IMG/VR virus record: IMGVR_UViG_3300014501_000012
Location: 20,832 to 84,831 of that record
Reading direction: 5' to 3' (one strand)
DNA length: 64,000 bases
From: a virus
This document shows positions 25,450 through 33,418 of the stretch, piece after piece; position 1 is the stretch's first letter; every line of letters starts with the position of its first letter. The position numbers and the translations under genes are program-made. The notes under the pieces are model-generated. The model searched no databases, was not told the DNA's origin, and worked only from the letters and a program-made list of their open reading frames with translations.

Positions 25450-26517
25450 GTGGGTAACTTCACCGTCTACACGACGTCCGACCTCAACACCTGGACGCAG
25501 CAGACCACCCCGGCCGACAGCGCGTCCTTCCCGCAGGCGCTGTGCATCTCCGAGGGCGCCGGTCTTTTCGTCGTCGGCGGCCGTGGGTTCGGGGCCGTCA
25601 CGGGCCCCCCGATCATGTATTCGTCAGACGGGGTCACGTGGAACTTCCCTAGCGGAAGCGGGTTCACCTCGACCGACCTGGTGGAGGCCATCGCCTGGAA
25701 CGGGAGCTTGTTCGTCGCGGTGGGGAACTTCGGCCCGAGTGGGTACACGGCGGCCACCTCCCCGGATGGGATCACCTGGACGATCCAGCCGGTGGGAACG
25801 TCGGGCAGCACCTGGTCCTGGCTTGCCTGGTGCGCGGGCCCGGACATCTTCATGGCCTGGGCGACTGATCCGGGTAACGCGTTCACCTCCCCCGATGGCG
25901 TCACCTGGACGGCGGTGCCAGGAGCCCCTACGTACATGAACGGTGGATTCACCTGGGACGGGTCTGGTCTCGGGGTGTGGGGGAACTCTTACAGGGGAGG
26001 AGGTGCCGCCGGCACCACGGACACCACGACCTTCGCCGTCATCGGTGGGCTGGCTCTCAACCTATACACGGAGGCGGTCGGTTGGATCGGCGGCCAGTGG
26101 GTACTCACGGGGCCAAACTTCGACGGCCCCACTCTCCCTTCCGTGCAGATATCTCCTGACACGCTCACGTGGACAGCGGTAGCGACGCCCATGGACGGGA
26201 ACCAGTTCCCCCGGAACGCAGTAGTCGACGGGGATGGCCTCGCGGTGATCCTGGCCACGGGAGCCAACTTCGGCGACATCACCTGCATGAGCAGTTCGGA
26301 CGATGGCGCTAGCTGGTCGTCCCACTACTCCCCCTTCGACTATCCGGGGTCAGGCGGGAGCAACAGCTGCAGGGATGCCCTCTGGACGGGGACCGAGTGG
26401 ATCGTGGTCGGGTTCGTCCGATCCCCGGCCCCTCCGCCGGTCATCCCCTGGCACGTGGGCCAGGTCGGCTTCGGAGCGAACACCGGGACCGACTGGCTGG
26501 TGGGGGTCAACCCCTGA
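25450..26517 (+). CDS. Asp-box (BNR-like) beta-propeller tail protein
   Basis: 355 residues from GTG. At least five blades carry the Asp-box pattern S-x-D-G-x-T-W or close variants (SSDGVTWNF, SPDGITWTI, SPDGVTWTA, SPDTLTWTA, SSDDGASWSS), spaced 45-65 residues. The propeller fold is known from sialidases, but the catalytic arginine triad is not obvious, so a glycan-binding role is more likely than hydrolysis. It lies among fibre genes. Confidence 0.75.
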   Translation: MGNFTVYTTSDLNTWTQQTTPADSASFPQALCISEGAGLFVVGGRGFGAVTGPPIMYSSDGVTWNFPSGSGFTSTDLVEAIAWNGSLFVAVGNFGPSGYTAATSPDGITWTIQPVGTSGSTWSWLAWCAGPDIFMAWATDPGNAFTSPDGVTWTAVPGAPTYMNGGFTWDGSGLGVWGNSYRGGGAAGTTDTTTFAVIGGLALNLYTEAVGWIGGQWVLTGPNFDGPTLPSVQISPDTLTWTAVATPMDGNQFPRNAVVDGDGLAVILATGANFGDITCMSSSDDGASWSSHYSPFDYPGSGGSNSCRDALWTGTEWIVVGFVRSPAPPPVIPWHVGQVGFGANTGTDWLVGVNP

Positions 26518-26534
26518 TCCTCAGTGCCAGGTCT

Positions 26535-26981
26535 ATGCTCAGCGCCGTGACCCCCAAGAACTCCGCGGAGGGCGACGGCGAACAAGGCCTCGTATCGGCT
26601 CCCCTCGACGAGCCTGACGCGGACGGGGGCACGGAGGAGGATGCCGCGGAGGGCGCGGACCCCGCGGCTCAGCCCACATCAGATCCCCCGGTCGATGACG
26701 GGCTTCAGGCCGAAGAGGCTCCCGATGCCGTCGAGGAGCCGGCGGAATCCGCGCCCGCGGTGTCCTCCGAGCCCGACGAGGGATCGATCCAGGTCCCGCT
26801 CAACGCTGACGGCGTGGGGTCGGTGCGCGTCCCGGTCAACTGCATGGAGATCCTCGACGTCCGCGGCGACGGGATGCGGACCTGCACCTGGAACTCCGTC
26901 CCCCGCCACCCCGAGCTGACCCGCGTCACGCTCGCGGGCGAACCCTTCGCTACGATCTCGATCACCGTCCTCACCCGATAA
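26535..26981 (+). CDS. Hypothetical acidic protein with beta C-terminal domain
   Basis: 148 residues; ATG 26535 chosen, GTG 26547 is an alternative. Residues 1-80 are very acidic and rich in Ala, Glu, Asp and Pro and look unstructured. The C-terminal part (VRVPVNCMEILDVRGDGMRTCTW) is a compact beta domain. No family recognised. Confidence 0.6.
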   Translation: MLSAVTPKNSAEGDGEQGLVSAPLDEPDADGGTEEDAAEGADPAAQPTSDPPVDDGLQAEEAPDAVEEPAESAPAVSSEPDEGSIQVPLNADGVGSVRVPVNCMEILDVRGDGMRTCTWNSVPRHPELTRVTLAGEPFATISITVLTR

Positions 26982-26992
26982 GGAGAACCCGA

Positions 26993-27712
26993 ATGTCCGA
27001 CACGACAGGAACACCCCCAGCAGGTTCGCAGCCCCTCGCCGGCCCACCGGGCTCCGACCCGACCGAAGCCCTGACCGGAGCGGGCAAGCCCGCCGAGGGC
27101 GCGCCGGAAACGATGGCGGCCGGCCAGCCTCCAGCGGGCGACGGGGTCGAGTCCCTGACGGGATCCGGAGCCCCGGCCGAAGGCGACGGACTGGCGGACG
27201 AGCCGGCGGATCCGGCCGAGGTCGAGGCGCTTGAGGTCGACATCCAGACCGACGCCGAGGGGACCGGGTGGGAGATCATCGACGAGCCCCTCGCCGGCCT
27301 CGTGGCGACCCTCCCCGCCGGGGAGCAGGGGTCGGTGGCTCTCACCGCCCCCGAGGGCGACCCCGAAGGCAAGGAGTCGGCGTGCGTGACGGTGACCGGG
27401 GCCGCGCCGAACTCGGTCGTGATCGTCACCGTGACCGAGGGCGAGACGCCCCCGGCCCTCCCGCCCCAACCCGAGCCCGTCCCTGCAGGCGGAGTCCACA
27501 CGATCCAGGACAACGTCACCGACCCGGAGAACCCGCGCACGGTCCAGGCCGAGGGCATCACCGTCCAGGACAACGTCTCGTGGGCCGACGAGGAGAAGGA
27601 AGAGGACCGGGTCCTGACCGAGCGCACCGTCCAGGCCGACGGGACCACGAGCGACCACCGACCCCTTCCGCCCGTCGACGCCGACGAGGAGCCCGCCGCC
27701 GAGGACGAGTGA
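26993..27712 (+). CDS. Hypothetical acidic low-complexity protein
   Basis: 239 residues, AAGGAG before the ATG. Gly, Pro, Ala, Glu-rich N-terminus, a central beta segment (GWEIIDEPLAGLVATLPAGEQGSVAL, about 90-150), and near the C-terminus two copies of a TIQDNV / TVQDNV motif about 28 residues apart. No known domain. Possibly a virion linker protein. Confidence 0.65.
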   Translation: MSDTTGTPPAGSQPLAGPPGSDPTEALTGAGKPAEGAPETMAAGQPPAGDGVESLTGSGAPAEGDGLADEPADPAEVEALEVDIQTDAEGTGWEIIDEPLAGLVATLPAGEQGSVALTAPEGDPEGKESACVTVTGAAPNSVVIVTVTEGETPPALPPQPEPVPAGGVHTIQDNVTDPENPRTVQAEGITVQDNVSWADEEKEEDRVLTERTVQADGTTSDHRPLPPVDADEEPAAEDE

Positions 27713-28245
27713 GCACCACCATCGTCGTCCTGGGGCTCTGGACCCCACCGGGCGGCGCGGTCCCTCCCGACGGAGAGATCACCTTCCAGCTCGACCAGGA
27801 CCTGATCGACCTCGCGACGGGCGAGACGATCTTCGCCCAGACCATCCCGTCACCCCTCGTCCTCGGGGCCATCGCCCAACCCCTGGTGGCGAACGACGCC
27901 GGGGTGAGCCCGACGAACAGCCAGTACCGGGTCGACGAGAACCTCCTGGGCGCGCCGGAGCAGAGCTACTACGCCACCGTCCCGGCGGTTCCCCCGGGCT
28001 CGCGGTCGATCACCGACGGGGCGATGACGGTCGGGTCACAGATCCTCGAGTCGGCCACGGCCAACTTCACCAGCGCCGACGTGGGGGCCTTCCTCTTCGC
28101 CCCGTTCCTGCCGATCGCGGTGACAGTCCAGTCGGTGATCGACTCCGCCCACGCCTCGCTCACGAGCGCCCCGAGTGAGAATCTTTCGAGCCTGCCGGTC
28201 CTGATCGGGGCCTCGGTCCTGCTGTCGGCTATCCGGCCGACGTAG
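27709..28245 (+). CDS. Minor tail protein carrying the shared beta module
   Basis: 178 residues from GTG overlapping the previous stop. Residues 1-95 form a beta domain (GEITFQLDQDLIDLATGETIFA, SQYRVDENLLGAPEQSYYATVP) resembling phage fibre N-terminal domains. Residues 98-170 are the shared module in a divergent form (SITDGAMTVG, ATANFTSADVG). It is the last late gene; its stop is 3 bases from the end of a gene on the other strand. Confidence 0.7.
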   Translation: MSTTIVVLGLWTPPGGAVPPDGEITFQLDQDLIDLATGETIFAQTIPSPLVLGAIAQPLVANDAGVSPTNSQYRVDENLLGAPEQSYYATVPAVPPGSRSITDGAMTVGSQILESATANFTSADVGAFLFAPFLPIAVTVQSVIDSAHASLTSAPSENLSSLPVLIGASVLLSAIRPT

Positions 28246-28248
28246 GAC

Positions 28249-28491
28249 TCATTCCCAGGCCCATACCGCCCACAGGGCGCCGTCGGGATCGAACACCATC
28301 TCAGTCCAGAACCCGGTGTATCCACCACGGTGCGGTTGCTCCGTGTACGGGGGTTCTTCACCTTCGCGGATGTACAGGAGCGTGGACCCTTCCGGTGGGG
28401 CATCGACTGTCGACCGAGACACAGCTAGATGCGTGTGAAAAGGAATGGACGCTCGGGTGAGCATGGCCACCACCTGCTCCAGGTCGCTCAC
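28249..28491 (-). CDS. Hypothetical small protein
   Basis: 80 residues from GTG 28491, which overlaps the preceding stop by 4 bases. Contains TLLYIREGEEPPYTEQPHRGGYTGFWTEMVFDPDG and ends in WAVWAWE. No family recognised. Last gene of the leftward operon, converging head-on with the late genes without a visible terminator. Confidence 0.65.
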   Translation of the reverse strand: MSDLEQVVAMLTRASIPFHTHLAVSRSTVDAPPEGSTLLYIREGEEPPYTEQPHRGGYTGFWTEMVFDPDGALWAVWAWE

Positions 28492-28721
28492 GGCTTCGCC
28501 GTCCGATCGAGCGACCGCCGCACGGTCAACCGGGTCACGCCCGCCCACTCGGCGACGTCCTCCTGGCGCACGCCCGGGATCGACATCGCCAGAGCGAACG
28601 CGTCGTCCATGGCCGCGCGTCGCATGAGGACGACGGCGCGCCCGTCGTTGAAACGCTTCCCCGCCGCGGCCACCTGAGCCTTCGCCGCGGCCAGGGTCTT
28701 TTCCTTCTCGGTCTTTGTCAT
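28488..28721 (-). CDS. Small helix-turn-helix protein
   Basis: 77 residues. After a lysine-rich helix comes AMDDAFALAMSIPGVRQEDVAEWAGVTRLTVRRSLDR, a clear helix-turn-helix. Similar in plan to the protein at 51373 (ISVATIAERAKVSPQTVRF). Probably a DNA-binding regulator; target unknown. Confidence 0.7.
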   Translation of the reverse strand: MTKTEKEKTLAAAKAQVAAAGKRFNDGRAVVLMRRAAMDDAFALAMSIPGVRQEDVAEWAGVTRLTVRRSLDRTAKP

Positions 28722-29014
28722 CGGTCCTCCGTGTCGTTGGCATAGCGATGCTCGATCTCAATCTGACGCCCGATCGTGACGAGTGCGTGGACTAACGGAT
28801 CGGATAAGAGCAGATCATCAAGGCGCCCCTGGTCACCGCTGCGGATGATCTCTTCGATGTGGCGCACCCTCAGAGCGGCGTCAGACGGCTCGGCTCCGGT
28901 TAGTCCGCCCATGCAGCGCCTTCCTTGCCACTCATTGGCGTAGCGGGACGATCCGTGGGTCCATACGTCGCCCAGGTAACGAATCGGCAGCTCGCAATTC
29001 TTGCAAAGATTCAC
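28718..29014 (-). CDS. Hypothetical protein with CxxC motif
   Basis: 98 residues from GTG 29014, overlapping both neighbours. The N-terminus NLCKNCELPIRYLGDVW looks like half a zinc ribbon, with a third cysteine at RRCMGG. The C-terminus is helical (VRHIEEIIRSGDQGRLDDLLLS). Function unknown. Confidence 0.65.
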   Translation of the reverse strand: MNLCKNCELPIRYLGDVWTHGSSRYANEWQGRRCMGGLTGAEPSDAALRVRHIEEIIRSGDQGRLDDLLLSDPLVHALVTIGRQIEIEHRYANDTEDR

Positions 29015-29361
29015 CGGTCCTCCGTCTCTGTCGGTGTTCGGTCTGGAAAACAGAACTCGGGGAGATTGTCGTAGTTGCGCAGCCACCCGCAGGCCCACTC
29101 AAAGGAACCGGGAACCGGCAGGTGGAACGCCGTCTTTTCAGGAGACAGCTTATGCAGTCCGCAGACGCCATCTTCACGGCTTGGTCGTCCAGCGCACCCA
29201 CTCAGGTGCCATTCGCAACCCTCCATGTGGCAGTGCGGATTGACAAGGCCCTTGAATCCGAGCGGCGGGTTCGGACACATGAACGCGTCGAGCCCTTCGT
29301 AGTGGCACGGGTCGCCGTTCGGGCATGGGCAGGTCGCATCACCGTGCGGGCACTCAGCCAT
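29011..29361 (-). CDS. Cys/His-rich small protein, paralogue of 47870-48235
   Basis: 116 residues with a dense cysteine pattern (CPHGDATCPCPNGDPCHYEG, HCHMEGCEW, CGLH, WACGWLRN). The spacing and many intervening residues are repeated in the protein at 47870-48235, so the two are paralogues. Probably binds zinc. The start overlaps the preceding stop by 8 bases (GATGGCTGA). Confidence 0.75.
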   Translation of the reverse strand: MAECPHGDATCPCPNGDPCHYEGLDAFMCPNPPLGFKGLVNPHCHMEGCEWHLSGCAGRPSREDGVCGLHKLSPEKTAFHLPVPGSFEWACGWLRNYDNLPEFCFPDRTPTETEDR

Positions 29362-29737
29362 CGGATCCCTCTCCCCCTGTCCGGGCGCTCACCTTTTCCC
29401 AGTTTCGGTGGTACCGGCCGCACCGGTACTCGCCCGGCTCGAACGAGCCTGTTGCCAAGACGATCTGTAGGGCCGTCTCGGTCTGCTTATGCAACTCCCA
29501 CAGCGGAGCACGCCAGGCGGCGTCATCGTCCGTGTCGTAGAGCACCGGGCGCCCAAGGATCTCGGCTATGTCCCGGTGGATGTTCCCGTTGCCATAGGGG
29601 CGTTTGCCGTCGATGGCGGGCGCTCCCCACTCAGTCTCTTCCCAGCGAACGTAGGCCGCTCGGAGCAGCTTGACGTGGTCCTCCGTGAGCGTGAAGGTCT
29701 TCCAACCCCCTATTGGATCCACCTCGGGTTCACCCAT
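29354..29737 (-). CDS. Hypothetical protein
   Basis: 127 residues; ATG 29737 overlaps the preceding stop by 8 bases. Helical N-terminal part (TFTLTEDHVKLLRAAYVRWEETEWGAPAIDGKRPYGNG, about 12-50) and IHRDIAEILG follow a pattern seen in other actinophage small proteins. No known function. Confidence 0.65.
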   Translation of the reverse strand: MGEPEVDPIGGWKTFTLTEDHVKLLRAAYVRWEETEWGAPAIDGKRPYGNGNIHRDIAEILGRPVLYDTDDDAAWRAPLWELHKQTETALQIVLATGSFEPGEYRCGRYHRNWEKVSARTGGEGSDG

Positions 29738-30143
29738 CCTCGCCCCTTCGTCCACTCCCACCGCATCGCCCGCACAGATCCTCAGTCGTCTCCCGGTTCC
29801 CGAAGCTGTCGGGTGGACCTGAGTGGTACTGGTGGCCCTGGCCTTCGCAGGCGGGGCAATCGTCGACTCCGAGATCGGCAAGCAGCGACAGCCCCTCTGC
29901 GTGGTCTTCTGTGCAGGCGGGCCAAAGGTCCATGTGGTACTCCCCGCAGCGCGCCTCTTCGGCGGCGTCGATATAAGCGACCAGGCGGGATCTTTGGTCG
30001 TGGTAGGCATCCCACCCGATGGCGTCCAGCGCGGCCGTGGCGAGTTCTTCGGGCACGACTTCGACAAAGCCGTCGTAGAACGCGTCCGCTATCGCTTGCA
30101 GGATCTTGTCGATCGCCTCGCGTCGGTCCGCGGGGGTGCTCAC
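29730..30143 (-). CDS. Hypothetical protein with two CxxCxG motifs
   Basis: 137 residues from GTG. N-terminal helices (REAIDKILQAIADAFYDGF), then CGEYHMDLWPAC and finally DDCPACEGQGHQYHSG and EDLCGRCGGSGRRG, the paired CxxCxGxG motifs of DnaJ-type zinc fingers. Probably a zinc protein; partner unknown. Confidence 0.65.
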   Translation of the reverse strand: MSTPADRREAIDKILQAIADAFYDGFVEVVPEELATAALDAIGWDAYHDQRSRLVAYIDAAEEARCGEYHMDLWPACTEDHAEGLSLLADLGVDDCPACEGQGHQYHSGPPDSFGNRETTEDLCGRCGGSGRRGEDG

Positions 30144-30424
30144 TAGCCCTCCTTCATATCCGTGCAACCGCACACGGGACACGCGTACAGGAGACCGTTG
30201 GCCAGCCGAAGATGGGTGACCGACCAGTGGCCGCATTGGCACATGAACCCGACGATCCGACTGAGCCCGAGCAAGTCGTCCCGCTCGACCTCTTCGAGGA
30301 CCGACACCTGACCGGCCAAGAACCCCTCGCAGTACTCGTCGGAGTAGTCCGAGATGTCAACACCGATCGGGTCCGTCTTCGCCCGCGCCCGTAGCTTCGC
30401 AAACTGCTCGGTCAGTCCTCTCAC
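30143..30424 (-). CDS. Small zinc-ribbon protein
   Basis: 93 residues from GTG. The C-terminal half contains FMCQCGHWSVTHLRLANGLLYACPVCGCTDM, a complete four-cysteine ribbon. The N-terminal half is an acidic helix region. Start overlaps the upstream stop by 4 bases; its stop overlaps the next start by 1. Confidence 0.65.
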   Translation of the reverse strand: MRGLTEQFAKLRARAKTDPIGVDISDYSDEYCEGFLAGQVSVLEEVERDDLLGLSRIVGFMCQCGHWSVTHLRLANGLLYACPVCGCTDMKEG

Positions 30425-30771
30425 GACGCCACCCGTTGCCGCGCCAACTTGACCGCCTCGTCGTGGCCCTTGTCGAGCAGGACCGCCTCGACCTCGCGGA
30501 GGACCGCGTCGTTCACGTCGTCCTCGTCGAGGAGGTGGAGTACGGCGACCGAGTACGGCCCGTCGGGGTAGCGGTCGAAGGCCTCGGCGCGGATGTACCC
30601 GAGCCCGAGAAGCCACCGGTCGACCGGTGCCTGGTTGTTCGTGTCGGACCATCCGCCGATCTCGAACGTCTCCTCGACGGTCCCGGCTTCGTTCGTGACG
30701 ACGTACCGGGAGAACGTCTGCTCGTCGTCCTCGTCGCGCTCGATGCCGAGCCGGTAGGCGGTGCTGGTCAT
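30421..30771 (-). CDS. Hypothetical acidic protein, first gene of the leftward operon
   Basis: 116 residues, AAGGAGG 6 bases before the ATG. Acidic, with a beta N-terminus (TAYRLGIERDEDDEQTFSRYVVTNEAGTVEETFEIGGW, about 3-40) and helical C-terminus. Expressed from the promoter at 30805-30816. No family recognised. Confidence 0.7.
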   Translation of the reverse strand: MTSTAYRLGIERDEDDEQTFSRYVVTNEAGTVEETFEIGGWSDTNNQAPVDRWLLGLGYIRAEAFDRYPDGPYSVAVLHLLDEDDVNDAVLREVEAVLLDKGHDEAVKLARQRVAS

Positions 30772-30804
30772 GGGTTCCTCCTTGGGGGTGGAATGCTTGG
30801 TGAC

Positions 30805-30816
30805 TACTAGTATACA
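30805..30816 (-). promoter_or_regulatory. GTATACTAGTA promoter element, copy 1
   Basis: Read leftward this is TGTATACTAGTA with a near-perfect -10 (TATACT). It is followed by a leader (AGTCACCAAGC, then CCCCAAGGAGG) closely matching the leader at 62071. It would drive the eight minus-strand genes. No clear -35 is visible. Confidence 0.7.
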
Positions 30817-30840
30817 TGACGGGAGGGGCCAGGGCCAGAG

Positions 30841-30886
30841 GCACCCCGGGGACCTGGATAAACACCCTCCCACCGCCCCCGGGTGC
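30841..30886. other. GC-rich hairpin between the leftward operon and the endolysin gene
   Basis: GCACCCCGGGG (30841-30851) can pair with CCCCCGGGTGC (30876-30886) with one bulge and a 24-base loop. It lies 21 bases before the endolysin start. It could limit read-through or shape the endolysin leader. No U tract follows. Confidence 0.4.
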
Positions 30887-30907
30887 TGCCCCATAGACTC
30901 AGCGGCG

Positions 30908-31873
30908 ATGACCGAGACCGACCTCGCTCCCCCGAACGTGGGTGCTCCCCAGGGGCACTATGGGGTGGACGTCAGCTCGAACAACGCCCACCCGATCGAC
31001 TGGCCGGCGGTCGCCACCTACCTGCGCGGACTCGGGGGTGGCCAGCCCTTCGCCATCATCAAAGTCAACGAGGGGACGGGCTACGTCAACCCCGACTTCG
31101 CAGCGGACCTGGCTGCAGCTCGAGCGGCAGGCTTCGCCACGGCGGGCTACCTCATGGATCAGGCGTCGGCCAGCGTGTCAGCCGAGGAGGCGCTGTACCG
31201 AAAGATCGCCGGGGTGCTGCCGCAGACCGACGACGACGAGGAGCCCCAGGGCGACTCACCCGCCCAGTACGCCGCTCACCTGGCGGCTCTGGTTGCTCAG
31301 GACCCAGCCGCGCCGCAGTACGACAACCAGTCGGAGGTGGCCGCTGGGTTTCCCGAGGGCGCCGGGCTTTGGCTCGCGGAGTACAACGGGCAGCCGGGGA
31401 GCGTCAGTCACCCGTGTCTCATGCACCAGTACAGTTCGTCCGCTTCGATCCCGGGCACCGCGGGCCAGTTCGACCTCAACATCTGGCTAGGGAGCGGCGG
31501 GCAGTTTGCAGCGTTCTTCGGGACCGCACCGCCCGCCCCCGGCCCGAATCCCAACCCCGTACCGACCAGCACCCAGGAGGACGACATGATCTGCACTGAC
31601 CCCGAGAGCGGGGACCTGATGGCGACCGACGTCAACGGCGCGCTGTATGCCGACATCCCGTCGCTCACGAACGGGAACCTCATTGACCACCCGAACTTTG
31701 ACGCGGGCGACGCGGAGAGTGGGAACCAGAACCCGTGTATCGGCATCACGCCGTGGAAGGACCCGAGTGGCAAGTGGGGGTGGACGTTCGTGACCAAGCC
31801 CACGTCGGGCGCCGGGGGCTTCGGCCCATACGACCGATACAACTTCGGGCGCGACGGGCAGCCCAACACGTAG
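30908..31873 (+). CDS. Endolysin, GH25 (Ch-type) muramidase
   Basis: 321 residues. Residues 18-205 follow the GH25 barrel: GVDVSSNNAHPIDW at the N-terminus with the first aspartate at 21, FAIIKVNEGTGYVNPDF, then AAGFATAGYL, and LWLAEYN near 155; acidic DDDEE near 113 may supply the catalytic pair. A Pro-rich linker leads to a C-terminal domain of about 90 residues (from ICTDPESGDL) that probably binds the cell wall. It would cut peptidoglycan at lysis. The membrane proteins that follow fit a lysis cassette. Confidence 0.8.
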   Translation: MTETDLAPPNVGAPQGHYGVDVSSNNAHPIDWPAVATYLRGLGGGQPFAIIKVNEGTGYVNPDFAADLAAARAAGFATAGYLMDQASASVSAEEALYRKIAGVLPQTDDDEEPQGDSPAQYAAHLAALVAQDPAAPQYDNQSEVAAGFPEGAGLWLAEYNGQPGSVSHPCLMHQYSSSASIPGTAGQFDLNIWLGSGGQFAAFFGTAPPAPGPNPNPVPTSTQEDDMICTDPESGDLMATDVNGALYADIPSLTNGNLIDHPNFDAGDAESGNQNPCIGITPWKDPSGKWGWTFVTKPTSGAGGFGPYDRYNFGRDGQPNT

Positions 31874-31877
31874 CCCG

Positions 31878-32066
31878 ATGAGCGCCAACGACATCATCGC
31901 CGTGAGCGCCATGATCTCCGCCGTCGCCGCGTGCATCGCCGCGGTGGCGACTCTGCGTGGCAACGGCCGGACTGGGCGCCATCTCCACGCTCAGGACGCC
32001 GCTCTCGTCCAAGCTGGAGTGATCGAACCCGTCGTCCTGCCAGCAGATCAGAAGGGATCGACCTGA
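31878..32066 (+). CDS. Small membrane protein
   Basis: 62 residues with one N-terminal transmembrane helix (IIAVSAMISAVAACIAAVATL) and a short basic then polar tail. Position directly behind the endolysin suggests a holin-like or lysis-accessory role; one helix only, so this is tentative. Confidence 0.6.
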   Translation: MSANDIIAVSAMISAVAACIAAVATLRGNGRTGRHLHAQDAALVQAGVIEPVVLPADQKGST

Positions 32067-32683
32067 TGGTAAAGGGCAACACGCCTCCCGGTCCTGGTGT
32101 CGACGCGTCCGGCCAAGCCGTGATTGACCCTACCGCCAACGTCATCGCGATCCTGACAGCGGCGGTCGATCGGCAGGACGATCTTCGGGACCTCGGGTTC
32201 AGCTGTATCCGGGAGGTACAAGCACTCCAGCGTGAGTTCGACAAGGAACGCCGTGAGTTTGCCCACGAGATCAGAGCGGCTGAATCTGCTCGCATCGACG
32301 CCATCCGAACCGTCGATGTTGCTGCCGTCCAGCGGGCGGCGGAGGTGGCCGCCGAGGCCGTGCAGACGCTCGCGGCTCAGGTCCCGATCACCGCCGAGGC
32401 TGTCCGGACGTCTCTTGCCGCCGCGCTCGGCCCGATCCTGAACGACATTGGCGAGTTGCGGAAGGTGCAATACGAGCAACAGGGGCAGAAGGCTGCTGGT
32501 GATGATCCGATGGTGCGGGCGCTGGCCGAGTTCCGGCAGTTCATGATCGAGACACAAACACAGAAGGACGTGGCGGTCGAGCAGAAGGGATCGAACCAAT
32601 GGGGGATCGGGCTCGCCGTGATCGGGTTCCTGTCGTTCGCTTCGATCATGACATCCGTCGTCGTACTTATCATCCACGGATAG
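32066..32683 (+). CDS. Coiled-coil protein with C-terminal transmembrane anchor
   Basis: 205 residues, start overlapping the previous stop. Residues 40-160 are long helices rich in Ala, Glu, Gln and Arg. The C-terminus has one membrane segment (WGIGLAVIGFLSFASIMTSVVVLII). The single-helix topology resembles membrane-anchored lysis accessory proteins of actinophages. Function inferred from position only. Confidence 0.65.
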   Translation: MVKGNTPPGPGVDASGQAVIDPTANVIAILTAAVDRQDDLRDLGFSCIREVQALQREFDKERREFAHEIRAAESARIDAIRTVDVAAVQRAAEVAAEAVQTLAAQVPITAEAVRTSLAAALGPILNDIGELRKVQYEQQGQKAAGDDPMVRALAEFRQFMIETQTQKDVAVEQKGSNQWGIGLAVIGFLSFASIMTSVVVLIIHG

Positions 32684-32693
32684 GGAGAAACTT

Positions 32694-32960
32694 ATGGGAC
32701 CACTGAGTGCAGTAGCCGGAATCGGTTGGCTGATCTTTTTCGGAGGTATCCAGATCGGATGGTGGGCGACGGACAAGCCTGCCGTACTTGGCTGGGTGTC
32801 CATCATTGCCGCGGCACTGATCGCGCTTGATCTGTTCTGGCACCACGGGCGCGAATGGTTCGGCCGTAAGCGGTCCGAGTCGGGCCAGGTCGTCACCGTG
32901 CTCGTGGTGATCTTGATCGTCATCGTGATCTGCATCCTGCTCGGGGTCGTCGTCCGCTGA
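32694..32960 (+). CDS. Holin-like membrane protein
   Basis: 88 residues with three predicted membrane segments (VAGIGWLIFFGGIQIGWW; LGWVSIIAAALIALDLFW; VVTVLVVILIVIVICILLGVVV) and a basic loop HHGREWFGRKR. This size and topology fit class I holins. AGGGAG precedes the ATG. Confidence 0.65.
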   Translation: MGPLSAVAGIGWLIFFGGIQIGWWATDKPAVLGWVSIIAAALIALDLFWHHGREWFGRKRSESGQVVTVLVVILIVIVICILLGVVVR

Positions 32961-33418
32961 TGGTCGACACCCCGCCAGTCGAGGACAAGCCCATCCCGTT
33001 GTGGCAGACGTTGACCGTCATCGGGTACGTGGTCGCGGTCATCGGGATCACCGTCGGACTCGGCATCGCCTGCGGATGGGAGTGGCTGTGGCAGCGGATC
33101 CTCGCGGATTTCTGGCCGTTGGACAACGCGCACGTCGCCCCCAACATCCTGGCCTCGGTCATCCAGTACACGGTGATAGCGATCGCCGTGGTCCTGCTCT
33201 GGCCGACGGTTCGCAGGCGGATCCACAAGTTCGTTGACGCCAAGGTCCAACATGTCAAGGACCACGTGACCGAGAGCCACCGGAAGCTGGCCGCCCACGT
33301 GACCGCTGAGCACGACGCCATCCATGAGAGGTTTGACCATCTACACGAGCACTTGAAGATCCCCCCGTTGCCAGAGGGCAAAGGGGTTCGCCCACCACGA
33401 CCCGAGGAGAAACCATGA
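32960..33418 (+). CDS. Two-helix membrane protein with His-rich coiled tail
   Basis: 152 residues. Two membrane segments (LTVIGYVVAVIGITVGLGIACG and LASVIQYTVIAIAVVLLW) followed by a basic, histidine-rich amphipathic helix (HKFVDAKVQHVKDHVTESHRKL) and proline-rich end. Part of the lysis gene set; a role beside the holin is likely but not shown. Confidence 0.65.
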   Translation: MVDTPPVEDKPIPLWQTLTVIGYVVAVIGITVGLGIACGWEWLWQRILADFWPLDNAHVAPNILASVIQYTVIAIAVVLLWPTVRRRIHKFVDAKVQHVKDHVTESHRKLAAHVTAEHDAIHERFDHLHEHLKIPPLPEGKGVRPPRPEEKP

